Shown here: positions 44,048 to 56,640 of the stretch, one piece after another | How the letters are laid out: every line of letters begins with the position of its first letter | How positions within the stretch are numbered: the stretch's first letter is position 1 | DNA from: Unio delphinus | Taxonomy: Eukaryota > Mollusca > Bivalvia > Unionida > Unionidae | Direction: 5' to 3' | DNA: 64,000 nt | NCBI GenBank assembly: GCA_029339505.1 | Contig: JAQISU010000163.1 | Coordinates: 372,001-436,000, forward strand | The notes under the pieces: generated by a model | Told to the model about the DNA's origin: nothing | Databases searched by the model: none | The model's input: the letters and a program-made list of their open reading frames with translations, nothing else | Position numbers and translations under genes: made by a program

Positions 44048-44656
44048 TTAAAACATTAACCCCTGCCACAGTGTTTACAGGGTAGGAGGTAGTAGCTTAC
44101 TGCCAAGCACTGTAGCATCAAGGTCATGTAAGATACACTAAAGTGGGTGGTATTATAGAAAGGTAGACAGATTTAGCTCTACAATGATACAGAATAATCT
44201 GGATGTTTTAGTTTTTTAACCCGTTTTGTTTCCACCCAAAATTTACCCTTAGTCAGAATTCGATTTTGTGTCCAGATTTGAGACATTTTGGCCTTGGATC
44301 TAAGGCAGACCAGTTTGAACTTCACGCAGACAGGTAAAACTGTGCAAAAAGTAGGGTAAGGTGGGCATTTGGTATAAAGAGTGGTCTCCATTAAACAATG
44401 ATGGGTTCGTTCAGCAAAAAAAAAAACAAAAAAAAACAGAGAAAAAGAACTCCCAACTTTTTCACTTCAGCTCATGCACAAGCAAAATAACAAATGGAAA
44501 ACATTGTTTTTAACAAAACTAGGCATTAGGCTAAATGGAAAATTGCTTGGAAGTCGATGAAATAGGTTGTATTCAGAAAAAAATAACTCCCAAAATGTGT
44601 TTCTTACTTGCATTGCATGCCAAAACAGCAAACACCTCCAGATGTTAATGTGTTAA
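44048..44656 (+). mobile_element. TTAA-flanked MITE, copy C
   Basis: Begins TTAAAACATTAACCCCTG and ends GATGTTAATGTGTTAA; the interior is in the same orientation as copy A (GGTAGACAGATTTAGCTCTA). Confidence 0.75.
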
Positions 44657-45130
44657 TTAAGCAAGTTTAAATAACTCCTGGTGAGTAGCTTATAACAACC
44701 TGGTTTCTTTTAGCAAGACCACCGTATGAGGTTGATGTCAATAGGTCAGGTAATTTAGGAAATAAGGCCCAGACAGAAAAGGATACATGCAGGGACAAAA
44801 ACTGATAAACTCTGGAAATCATACATTCTACCTTTTCTGGAATCTAAAATTTACAGTGACTGATAATTTAATTCGATGTCTTTCACCTCTAAATCTGGAT
44901 TTAATCTCATGTAGTCTACTTGAACAACCCAGTTTATACAAACGATTGCTGATCTGGTTTGTTATCCCAATTTATACATATGAAAGGAAGTTGCGGGCAT
45001 AGGTCGACTTGGACATTACAGTTTATACAAAGAAATGGTAGTTGTGGTCATGATCCTATTTGATCAACCTAATTTATGCACATGAATGTAGCTATGGTCA
45101 CAGGCCTACCTGAAAATCCCAATTTATGCA
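44657..45130. repeat. Diverged leading units of the 48/49-bp satellite
   Basis: From about 44,925, units with CAATTTATACATATGAAAG and GGTCA are recognisable but diverged. Confidence 0.5.
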
Positions 45131-45570
45131 CATGAAATGTGTCTGGTTACAAAACTATTTGGAAGTCCCAATTTATGTATATGAATGTGTCTGGTTACAA
45201 AACTATTTGGAAGTCCCAATTTATGTATATGAAATGTGTCTGGTTACAAAACTATTTGGAAGTCCCAATTTATGTATATGAAATGTGTCTGGTTACAAAA
45301 CTATTTGGAAGTCCCAATTTATGTATATGAAATGTGTCTGGTTACAAAACTTTTTGGAAGTCCCAATTTATGTATATGAAATGTGTCTGGTTACAAAACT
45401 ATTTGGAAGTCCCAATTTATGTACATGAAATGTGTCTGGTTACAAAACTATTTGGAAGTCCCAATTTATGCACATGAAATGTGTCTGGTTACAAAACTAT
45501 TTGGAAGTCCCAATTTATGCACATGAAATGTGTCTGGTTACAAAACTATTTGGAAGTCCCAATATATGAA
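45131..45570. repeat. 49-bp satellite (GTCTGGTTACAAAACTATTT)
   Basis: Nine units of 48-49 bp, nearly identical, each with GGAAGTCCCAATTTATG and ATATGAAATGT. Short open frames here come from the repeat only. Confidence 0.95.
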
Positions 45571-45654
45571 ACATGAAAGATTAGGCTTCTTCGAGGTCCC
45601 AAATTATACACCTGAAAAATGATTAGGTATGGGACAATTTGGGGATCCCAACTT

Positions 45655-46190
45655 AAACTTTGGTTGTGGTCACTGGCCAGCTTGAATGTCCCAATTTATA
45701 TATCAAAAATGTGGTGGTCACTGGCCAGCTTGAAGGTCCCAATTTATATATCAAAAATGTGGTGATCACTGGCCAGCTTGAATGTCCCAATTTATGTATT
45801 AAAAATGTGGTGGTCACTGGCCAGCTTGAAGGTCCCAATTTATGTATTAAAAATGTGGTGGTCATTGGCCAATTTGGAGATCCAAATTAATGTACTAAAA
45901 AATGTATCTGTGGTTATGGGCATACTTGGAGGTCCCTATTTAAGAACTAAAACTGTGGTGGTGGTCATTGGTCAGCATGGATATCCCTATATATGTATTA
46001 AAAATGTGGTCATTGGCTAGCTTGGAGGTCCTAATTAATGTACTAAAAATGTGGCAGTGGTATGGGTCTACTTGGAGGTCCCAATTTATGTACTAAAACT
46101 GTGATGGTGGTCACTGGCCAGCTTGGAGGTCCCAATTTATGTACTAAAAATGTGGCTGTGGTTATGGGCCTACTTCGAGATCTTCATTTA
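45655..46190. repeat. 48-bp satellite (GTGGTCACTGGCCAGCTTG)
   Basis: About 11 units of ~48 bp, each with GGTCCCAATTTATG and AAAAATGTGG. It shares the core TCCCAATTTATG with the previous array, so both derive from one ancestor. A length divisible by three gives long open frames on both strands with no meaning. Confidence 0.9.
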
Positions 46191-46387
46191 TGTGATTCAA
46201 AATGTGAATCAAACAGATTAATATAACAAGAAACCCAAGTGGGCTGACCACTGCTAACTTATTTGATGGTGGATTCAATTTGGTTCAATTCTGTTTAGCA
46301 TGTTTTAGAAAACTTTTAAATTGGTTTCTTATTTTTACTAGTGGTAGCCACATGATTCCAGAACGGTATCATTTTGGTTGTTGTTTG

Positions 46388-46640
46388 TTATTTTTATTTT
46401 GCATTTAAAAGTCACTTTTTAACACATGATAGACCACTGGGTATTATACATGGTGGCCATTATAACTGGTTGAGGAGGCACCTGAGAAAATTCCAGTAAG
46501 AAACACTGACCCACAGGAAGATACTGGCAAGATTTCTTGTATATCCACTCTCTCTGAGCCAGAGACTTGAACCATCTGGACAGAGGTGAGATGGCAGTGT
46601 TTGGTACAGGCGAGCACATTAGACCACTCAGTCATTTGAG
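46388..46640 (-). mobile_element. SINE family 1 copy, diverged
   Basis: Minus-strand tRNA head (GAGTGGTCTAATGTGCTC) and the family body; more diverged than the other copies. Confidence 0.7.
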
Positions 46641-47014
46641 ACAAGGCAGTAATAATCTATTGTTTTTATTACTATTTTATCCAGTTTATTTTAGTTCATG
46701 CCAATTTAAAATTTAACGTTTTTTAAAACCAGTTTGAATGTGAAAAACTAGACACATCTGGTAATGGTTTTTATTGTTTGCATATGTGATGAAAAAAATG
46801 ACTGGGTCCAGGCCAATCAAGTTGGGATGCTGATACCAAATATTATTTTCATTGGTCACAGCATGATTTTAATAAATTTGAATGAGCTCCACACTACGAT
46901 GTTTTCAGTCAACTTTGGTGAAATTCTAATAGTGTTTTTTGAGAGATACTAAATAACAATTATGACTGAATGATTCAAAATGGACAAGTGAAGGACACTA
47001 TTCAGGCCTTAAGG
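46641..47014. other. Non-coding DNA
   Basis: Nothing recognised. Confidence 0.4.
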
Positions 47015-47312
47015 TATAACCGCTCAGGTGGCCTAAGTGGTCAGATTGTCTGCCACGGAAGCAGGAGGTTGTGGGTTCGATCCTCGGCTGAGTCATACCA
47101 AAGACTTATAAAAATGGTACTAACAGCTGCCTCGCTTGGTGCTCAGCATTAAGAGGTTAGTGTTAAGACTGGTTGGTATGGTGTCAGGATAATGTGACTG
47201 GGTATGACATGATGCTACATGTCTGCGGCATGATGCCCCAGTGTTAGACATCACTATAAACTGCCTCACCGCAGACATCGTAGCATTATGACTGAAAATT
47301 TTTAAAAGCTAT
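47015..47312 (+). mobile_element. SINE family 2 copy
   Basis: A box GTGGCCTAAGTGGTCAGA, B box GGGTTCGATCC, body GGTACTAACAGCTGC and the CATGATGCTACATGTCTG part as in the copy at 19,134. Confidence 0.85.
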
Positions 47313-48256
47313 GTGGTCTGGTGAGCAATGTGTTTGTAAACATCACCACTACTTTGTCCCACAGTAACCCCCCAAATACTATGTCCCCTAAGTCTGATCC
47401 CTGGAAAGATAATAATCCAGGGGCCAATTTAAATTGCATATCTCAAATCCACTCCTCTGGTCAATAAGTGAATACACCACCACCCCACCCACCATGTATG
47501 GTTATGTATGGTTACAGGGTCATCATGTAGACAGTTGTTTTTCTATCTGTGTGTATGTGTAAGTGTGTGTGTGTGAGGAGCAAAAGCAGGATCAGATCAA
47601 CAATTAGGACCAAAATGTTTCCTATGACATTAAGTACTTAGCTCAGAAGTTGCTATGCCACATAAAAGCCAAGAGGTGTACAACGAATCAATTTTATATA
47701 TTATGAATGAAAATAATGTAATAAATTATAAAAACAGGACTATATTATATGTACTAAATACATAACAGACCCAACATACTAAATAGTTAATATATTGTAT
47801 TGTACATAAATATTTCTGTCTTTAGAATATATAAGAATTACCATCATCGGTACAAGTTTTCAAGAAAGTTGATAAATTAAAGTGCAAGAAAGGAGCCGAA
47901 TACAGAACATTATCAACAGATGTGGTGTAGCTACTTCCAGTACCAAACCCGTCAAATGTTGAATCCCAAATATGTTATGAATTTTAAATAATGAAATATA
48001 ATTTTGTTTGTTCATCCTTGTTACACGAGTTGCATTTTTCTACTCTAATAAAAGTTTTACTACCAACTTAATGGAACATGAAACAATACTGCATCTTTTT
48101 ATGGTCTGTGCTAATTGCAAACTGTTACTAACATCTTCAAAAATAACAAATGTTTCAAATGAGAATACATGTATCTGTAAATTCCTATTGTAATATTTGA
48201 ACTTGTTACTTGATGGATTGTGAGTACATGATAAATGGACATATTTTATATACATA
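47313..48256. other. Non-coding DNA left of the Helitron
   Basis: A GT-rich low-complexity stretch near 47,550-47,575; nothing else recognised. Confidence 0.4.
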
Positions 48257-48278
48257 CTAGCAAGTACCCGGCATGCAT

Positions 48279-48375
48279 GCGTTGCAATGCCACTCAAAGA
48301 AAGAAAGTGTTTGTGTTTTAATCCTGTCATGCGTTGCAATGCCACTGAAAGAAAGAAAGTGTTTGTGTTTTAATA
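48279..48375. repeat. 52-bp direct duplication in the Helitron 3' end
   Basis: ATGCGTTGCAATGCCACT and GAAAGAAAGTGTTTGTGTTT appear twice, 52 bp apart. Confidence 0.9.
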
Positions 48376-48477
48376 GACTATTTGACTGGTTTCTGGAATG
48401 CATCTCAGATTATTTAGTGGTATTTATCGAGCCCACAATAAGTGGTTACCTTACCGAAGGCATTTTAGGTATCGCTA

Positions 48478-48590
48478 CCGATTATGAATTTCATACAGCT
48501 GTTGATACTCACCAAAGTTTTATCGCAATCGGATGAACGGTATAGGAACGCATACGACACAAACGAAAAAACAAACAAACACATTTTTTT
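48478..48590. repeat. Copy of Helitron 5'-region sequence inside its 3' end
   Basis: TATGAATTTCATACAGCTGT matches 53,182 and GATGAACGGTATAGGAACGC matches 53,748, both in the same orientation on the plus strand. Confidence 0.85.
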
Positions 48591-48615
48591 CATACTGTCA
48601 AATAGCCTATTCTGT

Positions 48616-51600
48616 TTACTGAAGTGCTTTTGGATACACAATATTTTTTGTTTTTCTGTCTGGTGCGTATATGAATAAATCAGAAGGTTTTCCAACGCGT
48701 GAGCATGCCACATACAGCTGTCCATGTGAGAAGCATGGATTTTCCAAATTTAGTCCACGCAATTGTAGCGATTGTCCCTGTGCTTTGTTTATGGTAAATG
48801 CAAATGCGAGTCGCACCGGAAACTGCAAACGTTTGAATTCGAATGGCATATCTGTCAGAATCATAGGGATGCGTGGCAAGAGTACATCTTCTTCTTTAAA
48901 TTTTCCATTTAAAATTGTAGCTTCGATGATATTATTCATTAACATTTTCACTGAAAGCCTGGTACCATTGCAAAGTTGTGGTGGATTTATGTTTCGGAGA
49001 AGAATGATAGATACGCCAATTTTCAATGTTAAAATGTGCGGCGGCATGCCTGGCAAATCAAGTGAATTTAAGAATTCAGTTGGATAATTGACAACTTCGT
49101 CTTGATTCATTACAGTATCTATGGACTTATACGTTGTCACTTCGCCTGGTATTTGTTTTTGAATGCTGAAGTTGATGGCATTAGCATCGTTGTTTTTGGC
49201 TGCTAATATAGCACATTCACTGAGCCACTGATGATTTTTGTAATTCTGTGCGATATTTGGGAAAACTTTGTGAATCAATTCGTCTGTGGTTCCTGTAATT
49301 TTACAGAAACTTGTTGGCAACGTGATACATTGTGTAGATTCATCGATTTCCATTTTCCCATTCCCAATATCCAACAATTGTTTTGCGAAATGTTCAGCGG
49401 ATGCATCATATTGTAGTTCTACACGCATATTCATCTTCAAAGTCAATTTCTGCATGTGTCGCCATAAAACTGACGATTTGAGACATGCATTTAATTCATC
49501 AGCAGCTGTTGAACGTGGTATAACTGGTAGAGTTTGTCGAAAATCACCAGACAATAAAATAAGTGCGCCACCGAAGATCTGTTCATTTCCTGTCAAATCT
49601 TTTAGTGTACAGTGAAGCGCTTCCAAAGCCTTTTTGTGCGCCATAGTACATTTGTCCCATATAATGAGTTGACATGATTGGAGTACTTTACCCATTCCAG
49701 AATTTTTGTTGATATTGCATGTTGGTGTGTCGGTGATTTGCATATTCAACGACAATTTCAGTGCTGAATGCGCTGTTCGACCACCATCCAAAAGAGTTGC
49801 TGCAATTCCAGATGATGCGATTGCCAGTGCAATATTGTGTCGTGATCGTATAGTTGCCAAAATAAGTGAAATGAGAAAAGTTTTTCCTGTGCCTCTGGGC
49901 GCATCTAGGAAATACAATCCACCGCTTTGGCTTGTAATTGCATGCATAATTCTATCATACGCTATGCGTTGTTCTGGAACCAATTTCGGAAGATTTGTTT
50001 GAACAAATGTACCCAATTCGTCGACATCAAAGTGTGTTTCTAGTTGCAAATCACGATCGAAAAGGTCGTTTGCAGATCGTTTCGGAGCAGCCATTCCCAA
50101 TTGTACCAATGCTTTGTTAGCGATTGCCAAACATATCTCCTCAATCGAAACCAATGCCTCATTATACACGTTTGGTGTGAATTGAAGGTCCGGATTTTGA
50201 TTTGTTGCACGCAAACGATGTAAGATGTCTTCACTCATGTAGTCTTTGTATTTTTCGCAAAGATCGTTTGGATTGGATGGGAAACATGTCAATATGATTG
50301 CAAATAATGTGTGTATTTGCTGTGGTTGAGCAGTATTCGATGCATCTGCGAGTGAAGTGTCCCAATGTGCATCGTTTCCCAAAAGATTTAATTCTTGGCA
50401 AGCTTCACGATAAATGGCACATACTTGACCGTTTACTGTTCTCAGTTCTTGGAAGGATGTCGGTCCACGTACGTCAATTAACAGTAATCGCAAGTAAAAG
50501 CATTCTGCATTGTTTGGGTGAACAGTGTATAGATGGTCTAATGTATCGGTCGAATATAAATTGGGATGTCCTTCAACTGCTTGACCTTGTTTGCGACGTT
50601 GAAACTTTTTCACTGATGAATTCCATGTGTAGTATGTTGGCACTTCAGAGTAAAGTAGCATCTTTGCAAACATATCATTCCTGCACAATGAGAAAAATGC
50701 AGTTAACGTTGTTGGCGGTGGTGACAATGCTCTTGCATGTGCATTTTCTGCTGTGAAGTATACGCGCTGTCCATTTTAAAGGTGCACTGCCAAATGAACA
50801 ACTGTTGGCTGTCGTTCATGGATTGGAAATGAGAAAATGCGCCATACTGCTTCATTGCTACTAATGTACCGTCCCATTTGATATTGGTAGATTTCATTGA
50901 TGGATGCATTTGCATTTCCCACTCCAAAAACTGCCATATCGCTTCCTTTGTTAACATATTTGCAAATGTACTTGATAGATTTCACCGAATTGCAATACTC
51001 GACATTGATGTGTGCTTTGTACGTTTTCAAAAGTAATGGTGAATACGGCACAACCCAACGATTATCGACTTCAACATCATTGTTTCGTACTTTTAAAGTT
51101 ATGGATTTGTCACCATCTTCAGTTGATCGCCGACGATAGAGTGGATATCCGTCATTACCAGTGATAGTCTCGGCAAGTAGGTGTCTTGGGTATTGTTTCG
51201 TGCATTTCCCATCAGACATGCATGGTGAATTGTTGTTGAGTAAGCCACATGGACCATGAATCATGTTTCTGGTGACGACTTCAAATAAGTCTTTATCTAT
51301 ATCGACATCTGGTATTTCTGCTGAGATGACTTGATCAATTTGATCTGGTGTGACTTTTTGGATGACCAATATCAAAATGTGTGCATGTGGCAAACTTCTT
51401 TTTTGCCATTCAATGGAATACATCCAACAGCGTGTCTGTCCAAAAACATGATGCTTGACAGTGAAATCTATTAAAGATTTCAATTTTTTTTTAACACACG
51501 CGCGGAAATATCATGACGATCTGATGATGATTGTCCAGGTAACAAAAGTTCTTGTATTTCATCCCACGTTGGATTGCATGTGAAGGTAATAAACAAATCT

Positions 51601-53062
51601 GGACGGCCATATGCGCGAACATATGTCATTGCATCTTGTGAGTATTCATGCATGTGCCGTGGACTCCCTGTAAATGTGGCCGGTAGTATGACCATTTTTC
51701 CGAATTCATTGAGATTCACATTGCCATCATTAACAACTGCATCATGTAAATGAATATACTCTTCGGAACGCAACTTGGTTTGGTTTAATCGAATGTAGAG
51801 GAGTCGTTCAGTTTCGATTTTCGCATACATATCGACAATGTATTGATGGAACAATTGTCGACATTTCAAGATATGATTTTCAGTGTTTTCACGAATCATC
51901 AATCGATATGAATAGCATTTCATGGCACTGACTTTCTTATTCGTTTCCTCATTTATTTGTGGATTTCTCATTAAGATGTTGAAATGATATCCATCTTCTC
52001 CTTGCCAAAAAAAATCGGATATTGCAATCCGTCATATGAGTGATGAGTTTCTGAGACTCGCTGAACACCACCATTTGTGCGATGAAGAATTACATCATGT
52101 GAGTTAAATTCTTCGCCAACTATAATGATCGCCACTTCATCAATTGTTGGTGCATTGTACTGTCTTTCGTGTTGGCCGACAGGTGTTTTGTCTGCTCGAA
52201 CTACGACTTTGTAGTCATCAGTTGGCATTTGTTCAAGAGCAGTTCTGAACAATCAAATTAATTCGTTGTGTTGATCGAATAAAGTTTGTAATGCAGCGAC
52301 TATTTCTCGTTTAGTGCCAGTATTGAATTGACAACGTTGATCGATTTGTTCATGAGTGTTTCCCATGAAATAAATTTGAAGAAATTTGTGATCTGCGTTC
52401 GGTAGTGTTAGTGGTGATCCTGCACAATGGTAAATTTGCCCTTGCACTTTAAATGTTGGCATGTAATTCTCGCGCACGATATTTGTTGCACCGAACGATG
52501 TCATTTGGAAACATGAATTGTCCTTCCGTATGTTTGCCAAGAAATGTTTCGATTGGCTTGTGTCACCTGATATTAACGTTGATAATGGTTCGGGTGGTGA
52601 ATGTAATTCTGGCAATTTCACTTTTCCACCCGCGCAGCACATTCCTGGTGTTTCATTCTTAAATTTGAGGGCATTGCAATACATGCATGATTTATCCATT
52701 TTTCCAATAAGCACACTTGGATGAAGACTGTAATCATAATTTGCATTATAATGGAATGCACTAAGAATTAAATCAGCGTGCATTGTTCGTCTGGATTGAG
52801 CAGTGCGAACTCGAACGGTTTCTAATCTTGCTTCCCGTCGTTCATCTGTTTCAGATGATCGGGCTTGAGCAGTGTGAACTCGAACGGTTTGCAATCTTGC
52901 TTCCCGTTGCTCGTCTGTTTCAGATGATCAGGTTTGAGCAGTGTGAACTCGAACAGTTTCCAATCTTGCTTTCCGTTGCTTGTCTGTTTCTGAAGCTCGT
53001 AATGCCTTTATCTTTCGTGCTTGAGGTGTAGATCGACCAATAGCTTTTCGTTTAGGTGGCAT
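48616..53062 (-). pseudogene. Helitron Rep/helicase (RepHel), broken
   Basis: About 1,480 codons from the ATG at 53,062 to the stop at 48,616, the usual RepHel length. Order: N-terminal part with repeated SETDERREARL-type units, a Cys pair region (CMYCNAL), Helitron-like N domain (YDGLQYPIFF), Rep motifs (FITFTCNPTW, then KRSLPHAHILI with the HxH), a long linker, and a PIF1-type helicase with Walker A (APRGTGKTF), Walker B (LIIWDKCTM, Glu replaced by Lys), LLSGDFRQTLPVI and the C-terminal NKAQGQSL...VACSRV. Breaks: TGA at 52,928-52,930, TGA at 52,253-52,255, a frameshift in an 8-base A run (52,007-52,014), a frameshift in a 9-base T run (51,484-51,492) and TAA at 50,776-50,778. The last 703-codon part is open. 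Not functional as it stands. Confidence 0.92.
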
Positions 53063-53239
53063 AATTGATTAGACAGCGAAAGTAATGCTTTGTAACGACT
53101 ATTACAAATTCACACCGCGATTGTTTGATGTAACCCAGGTGCGAACCAAACGTAACTAAGTAAACATGACGTACACCAATTATGAATTTCATACAGCTGT
53201 TGATTTACGTCATCATAGTTTCAGCCAATCCATACCGTG

Positions 53240-53630
53240 TTCGATCACGTGACATATTTAAGGCGCCTACTGTTCGATCATGTGACATACAAATTCACAC
53301 TGCGATTGTTTGACGTAACCAAGGCGCGAACAAAACGTAACTAAGTAAACATGATGTATTTAAGGCGCCTACAGTTCACACCGAAGACATGCGAAATTAA
53401 GTATCACTACAGACCGTGTTCAATCACGCGACGTATCTAAGGCGCCTACTGTTCGATCACGTGACGTATCTAAAGACGCCTACTGTTCGATCACGTGACG
53501 TATCTAAGGCGCCTACTGTTCGATCACGTGACGTATCTAAGGCGCCTACTGTTCAATCACGTGACGTATCTAAAGGCGCCTACTGTTCGATCACGAGATG
53601 TATCTAAAGGCGCCTACAGTTCACAGCGAA
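53240..53630. repeat. 33-34-bp minisatellite with CACGTG in the Helitron 5' region
   Basis: About seven units with GTTCGATCACGTGACGTATC and TAAGGCGCCTACT; the array is split by a less regular part (53,290-53,400). The E-box-like CACGTG recurs in most units. Confidence 0.9.
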
Positions 53631-53813
53631 CACATGGTAAATGTCGCAAAAACACATTTGTTAATTGTTACAATTTTAATGGTTGTACTAATTCAGAAAC
53701 CTTCGTGGGCGTGCGCAGAACAACTCACCAAAGTTTAATCACAATCAGATGAACGGTATAGGAACGCATACGACACAAACAAACAAACAAACATTCATTT
53801 TTATATATATAGA

Positions 53814-54494
53814 TTAATTATAAAGATGCGGCTACTGATACTGCTTTTATTCATTATGTAGTTACTATCATTTATCTAATTTGTTAGATTTGATTATTAT
53901 CAGTTATCTAATTTGTCAGATTTATATTAATTATTATCAGTTATCTAATATTTTTAGACTTGTCTTTATTATCATTTATCTAATTTGTAAGATTTGTATT
54001 ATTATATTTTAACTATTTTTTTCAAAAAGTATTAATTATTATCATTTATCTAATTTGTTACATTTGTCTTAATTATTATCAGTTATCTGATTTGTTAGAT
54101 TTGTATTAATTTCTAACAGTTATCTAATGTGTACATTGTAAAATTGACAGTTATCTTTCAACCATTATTTTATACAAGATGGGATACTGATCCATGTCAA
54201 ATTAATGTGACAATAAAGCATTTAAAATTTGGGGAATTTGACAGAATCGGACTAAGAGCATAGAGATAGAGAGAGATCCATTTACAGAAGGTTGATGAGT
54301 TACATACATGTACATGCTGTGCATAGCAATGGGACCTAGAGAAAAAAATGCTTCTTCTCATTTGTGCTAATGAGTGCAGGTAAAAGGAGGAATAGGTAAT
54401 ATGGGTATGCCCAAAGGCTGCATTCATGACATCCTCCATGGAGGAATGATTGGTGTAGGCCCATGAGGTAGCAACAGCTAGAACATCATGGATC
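53814..54494. repeat. AT-rich repeats and unique DNA
   Basis: 53,862-54,130 is a diverged array of TATCATTTATCTAATTTGTT units with ATTAGATTTGTATT variants. 54,180-54,494 holds nothing recognised. Confidence 0.6.
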
Positions 54495-56640
54495 TTTAGT
54501 ATAATAATAATAATGATGACTTTGTATAGCGCCTAATCTTCTGAAGCTCTAAGCGCTTTACACCATCAATAATGATATGACTACACTACAGAACAATAAA
54601 TGACAAAAACAATGAAATTGGAAAACATAAAAACATGCTGAAAACATACAAGATACAAAACATGATTAGGTCGCTAAGTTTGTCCCTGCAGTCGAAACAG
54701 GTGAGTCTTAAGAGCACTCTTAAAAGGGACCACTGTGTCTTTGTGTCTAATTTCAAAGGGCAATTCGTTCCACGTTGCCGGGCCCTGGTGTGCAAACGAA
54801 CATTGTCCATATGACTTTGTTTTCATCTTGGAAACAATGAGTATACAACTATCAGAAGAAGAGCGTAAGGATCTAGCTGGTGTATACACATGGATGAGGC
54901 TGGATAGGTATGTTGGACTGGAATCATTGAAACAGAGCACAGAGAACAAATTTTGTGTTTGATTCTGTATCGAATTGATTGTGTAGGGTACAGAGCAGGG
55001 GTGAGGTATGCTCTGATCGAGGTACTCTAAAGATGATCCCTGCAGCTGTATTTTGAACTTTTTGAAGTTTCTGGAGTAAATATTGTGATGAACCAGACAG
55101 AATTGAGTTACAATAGTCCAGTCTTGAAAGTACTAATGAACACACAAGTGTTTTAGTGGCATCAACTGAAAGATATTTACGAATGGAATTGATGCGTCTC
55201 AATTCAAGATATGCAGCCTTGCATATGTTCATGACATGTTGGTGCAATGTGAGAGTACTGTCTTGAGTAATGCCTAGGTTCCGTACTGACTGTGAGAATT
55301 TAATGCTGGTGTTGCTGATATTTATTGTCTGAGGTAAAGGATGTGAATGAGAAAGTCTTTGTGTGTTGTGATCAGAAAAGCCTCAGTTTTATCATCATTC
55401 ATCTGCAGCTTGTTACATGTCATCCATGATTTCACATCATCAATACACTTCTCTACTCCATGGATGGTAGCATCAACTTCAGTTGGGTGGCTAGACTTGT
55501 ATATTTGGGTGTCATCAGCATACAATTGGTGCGACACTGGGTGATGATCTATGACACTTTAGAGTGGCTGAGTATACAGAATGAAGAGAACAGATCCAAG
55601 AACAGATCCAAGAACAGATCCCTGTGGAACACCACATCATACGTCAACTGGGCTGGAGTGTATTCCATTTGCAGATAAAATTTGTGACCTGTTGACTAAG
55701 TAGGACTTGAACCACTGAAAGGCTATATTCTGAATGCCAAATACATGCTGGAGACAGTGAAGTAATATATCATGGTCTATTGTGTCAAATGCTGCAGATA
55801 AATCCAGGAGAGTGAGGACTGTAATCTTTCCACTATCCAAAGCAGAGAGAATGTCACTAAATACTTTCAGAAGAGTAGTTTCCGTACTGTGGCAAGGGCA
55901 ATATGCAGACTATACATTGCTAAAAAGACTGTTTGAATTCAAATGAGATACAAGTTGAGTTAGAACAACCTTTTCTAAGATTTTTTTATATGAATGGGAG
56001 ATTAGAAACTGGGCGGTAGTTCTTTAAATTGTTATGGTCCAGTGATGGTTTCTTCAGCAGTGGCTTTACGATGGCAGTTTTGAAAAATGATGGCAATTCC
56101 CCTGATGAGAGAGAGAGAGATAATTATAACATCAGTTAGTGAAGGCAATATTGGCTCTAAGCACTCAAGCAGCAGTGGTCGGAATTGGATCAAGTTCACA
56201 AGACTTTGGTGCACTTTTCATCACGATTGTCTGTATTAAATCAATAAAAAAACATGTTGAAATGCTCCTAACGGTTGTCGCTGAAATTCTGCATCATAAC
56301 TGTATGGTCTCGAATCAGTTGAAATTGTGCTGTCAAGCAAATCTCTAATGGTTTGTACTTTGTCATCGAAGAAATTTGCAAATTGGTCTGGTAGGTCTAG
56401 TGGAGAGAAGGTTGTTGGAAGTGGTGTACATTTGTTCCTTGACATTAGTTTATTAGTTATCTTGAAGAGCTCTTTGCAGCTGGAACTCTCTGTGATCTTA
56501 GTACTGTAGTGGGATGATTTAGCTAAATGGACTATGTTTGTGACGTTCTTCTTAGCGGCTTCGTAGATTTGTTTATGAATAGTGAGTCTGGTATATGTTA
56601 TATGCTGATCTAACTGCCCATCCTCTAAACACTGTCCCAA
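54495..56640 (-). mobile_element. CR1-like LINE, 5'-truncated, decayed RT
   Basis: Read on the minus strand. First comes a pre-RT linker (LAKSSHYSTKITESSSCKEL, 56,640-56,236). The RT follows with VLTLLDLSAAFDTIDHDILL (near 55,800) and YADDTQIYKSS (near 55,520). The post-RT part has LSVDATKTLVCSLVLSRLDY (near 55,130) and PATWNELPFEIR (near 54,760). It ends in the typical 3' tail at 54,495-54,580. The apurinic endonuclease domain is missing, so the copy is 5'-truncated. Stops and shifts occur throughout. Confidence 0.88.

Larger units (their letters stand above)
48257..53813 (-). mobile_element. Complete Helitron, 5,557 bp
   Basis: On the minus strand the 5' end is TCTATATATATAAAAATGAA (starting at 53,813) and the 3' end is GGGTACTTGCTAG (ending at 48,257). 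The host base is A before TC and T after CTAG, the AT insertion rule of Helitrons. The interior carries a full-length but broken Rep/helicase gene, a CACGTG-containing minisatellite near the 5' end and duplicated sequence near the 3' end. Confidence 0.9.

Noticed and set aside
45139..46020. Several open frames of 60-80 codons on both strands
   Set aside because: They lie entirely inside 48/49-bp satellites and repeat with the unit.
49286..50756. Plus-strand frames of 100-150 codons
   Set aside because: Antisense shadows of the Helitron helicase, which has all its motifs on the minus strand.
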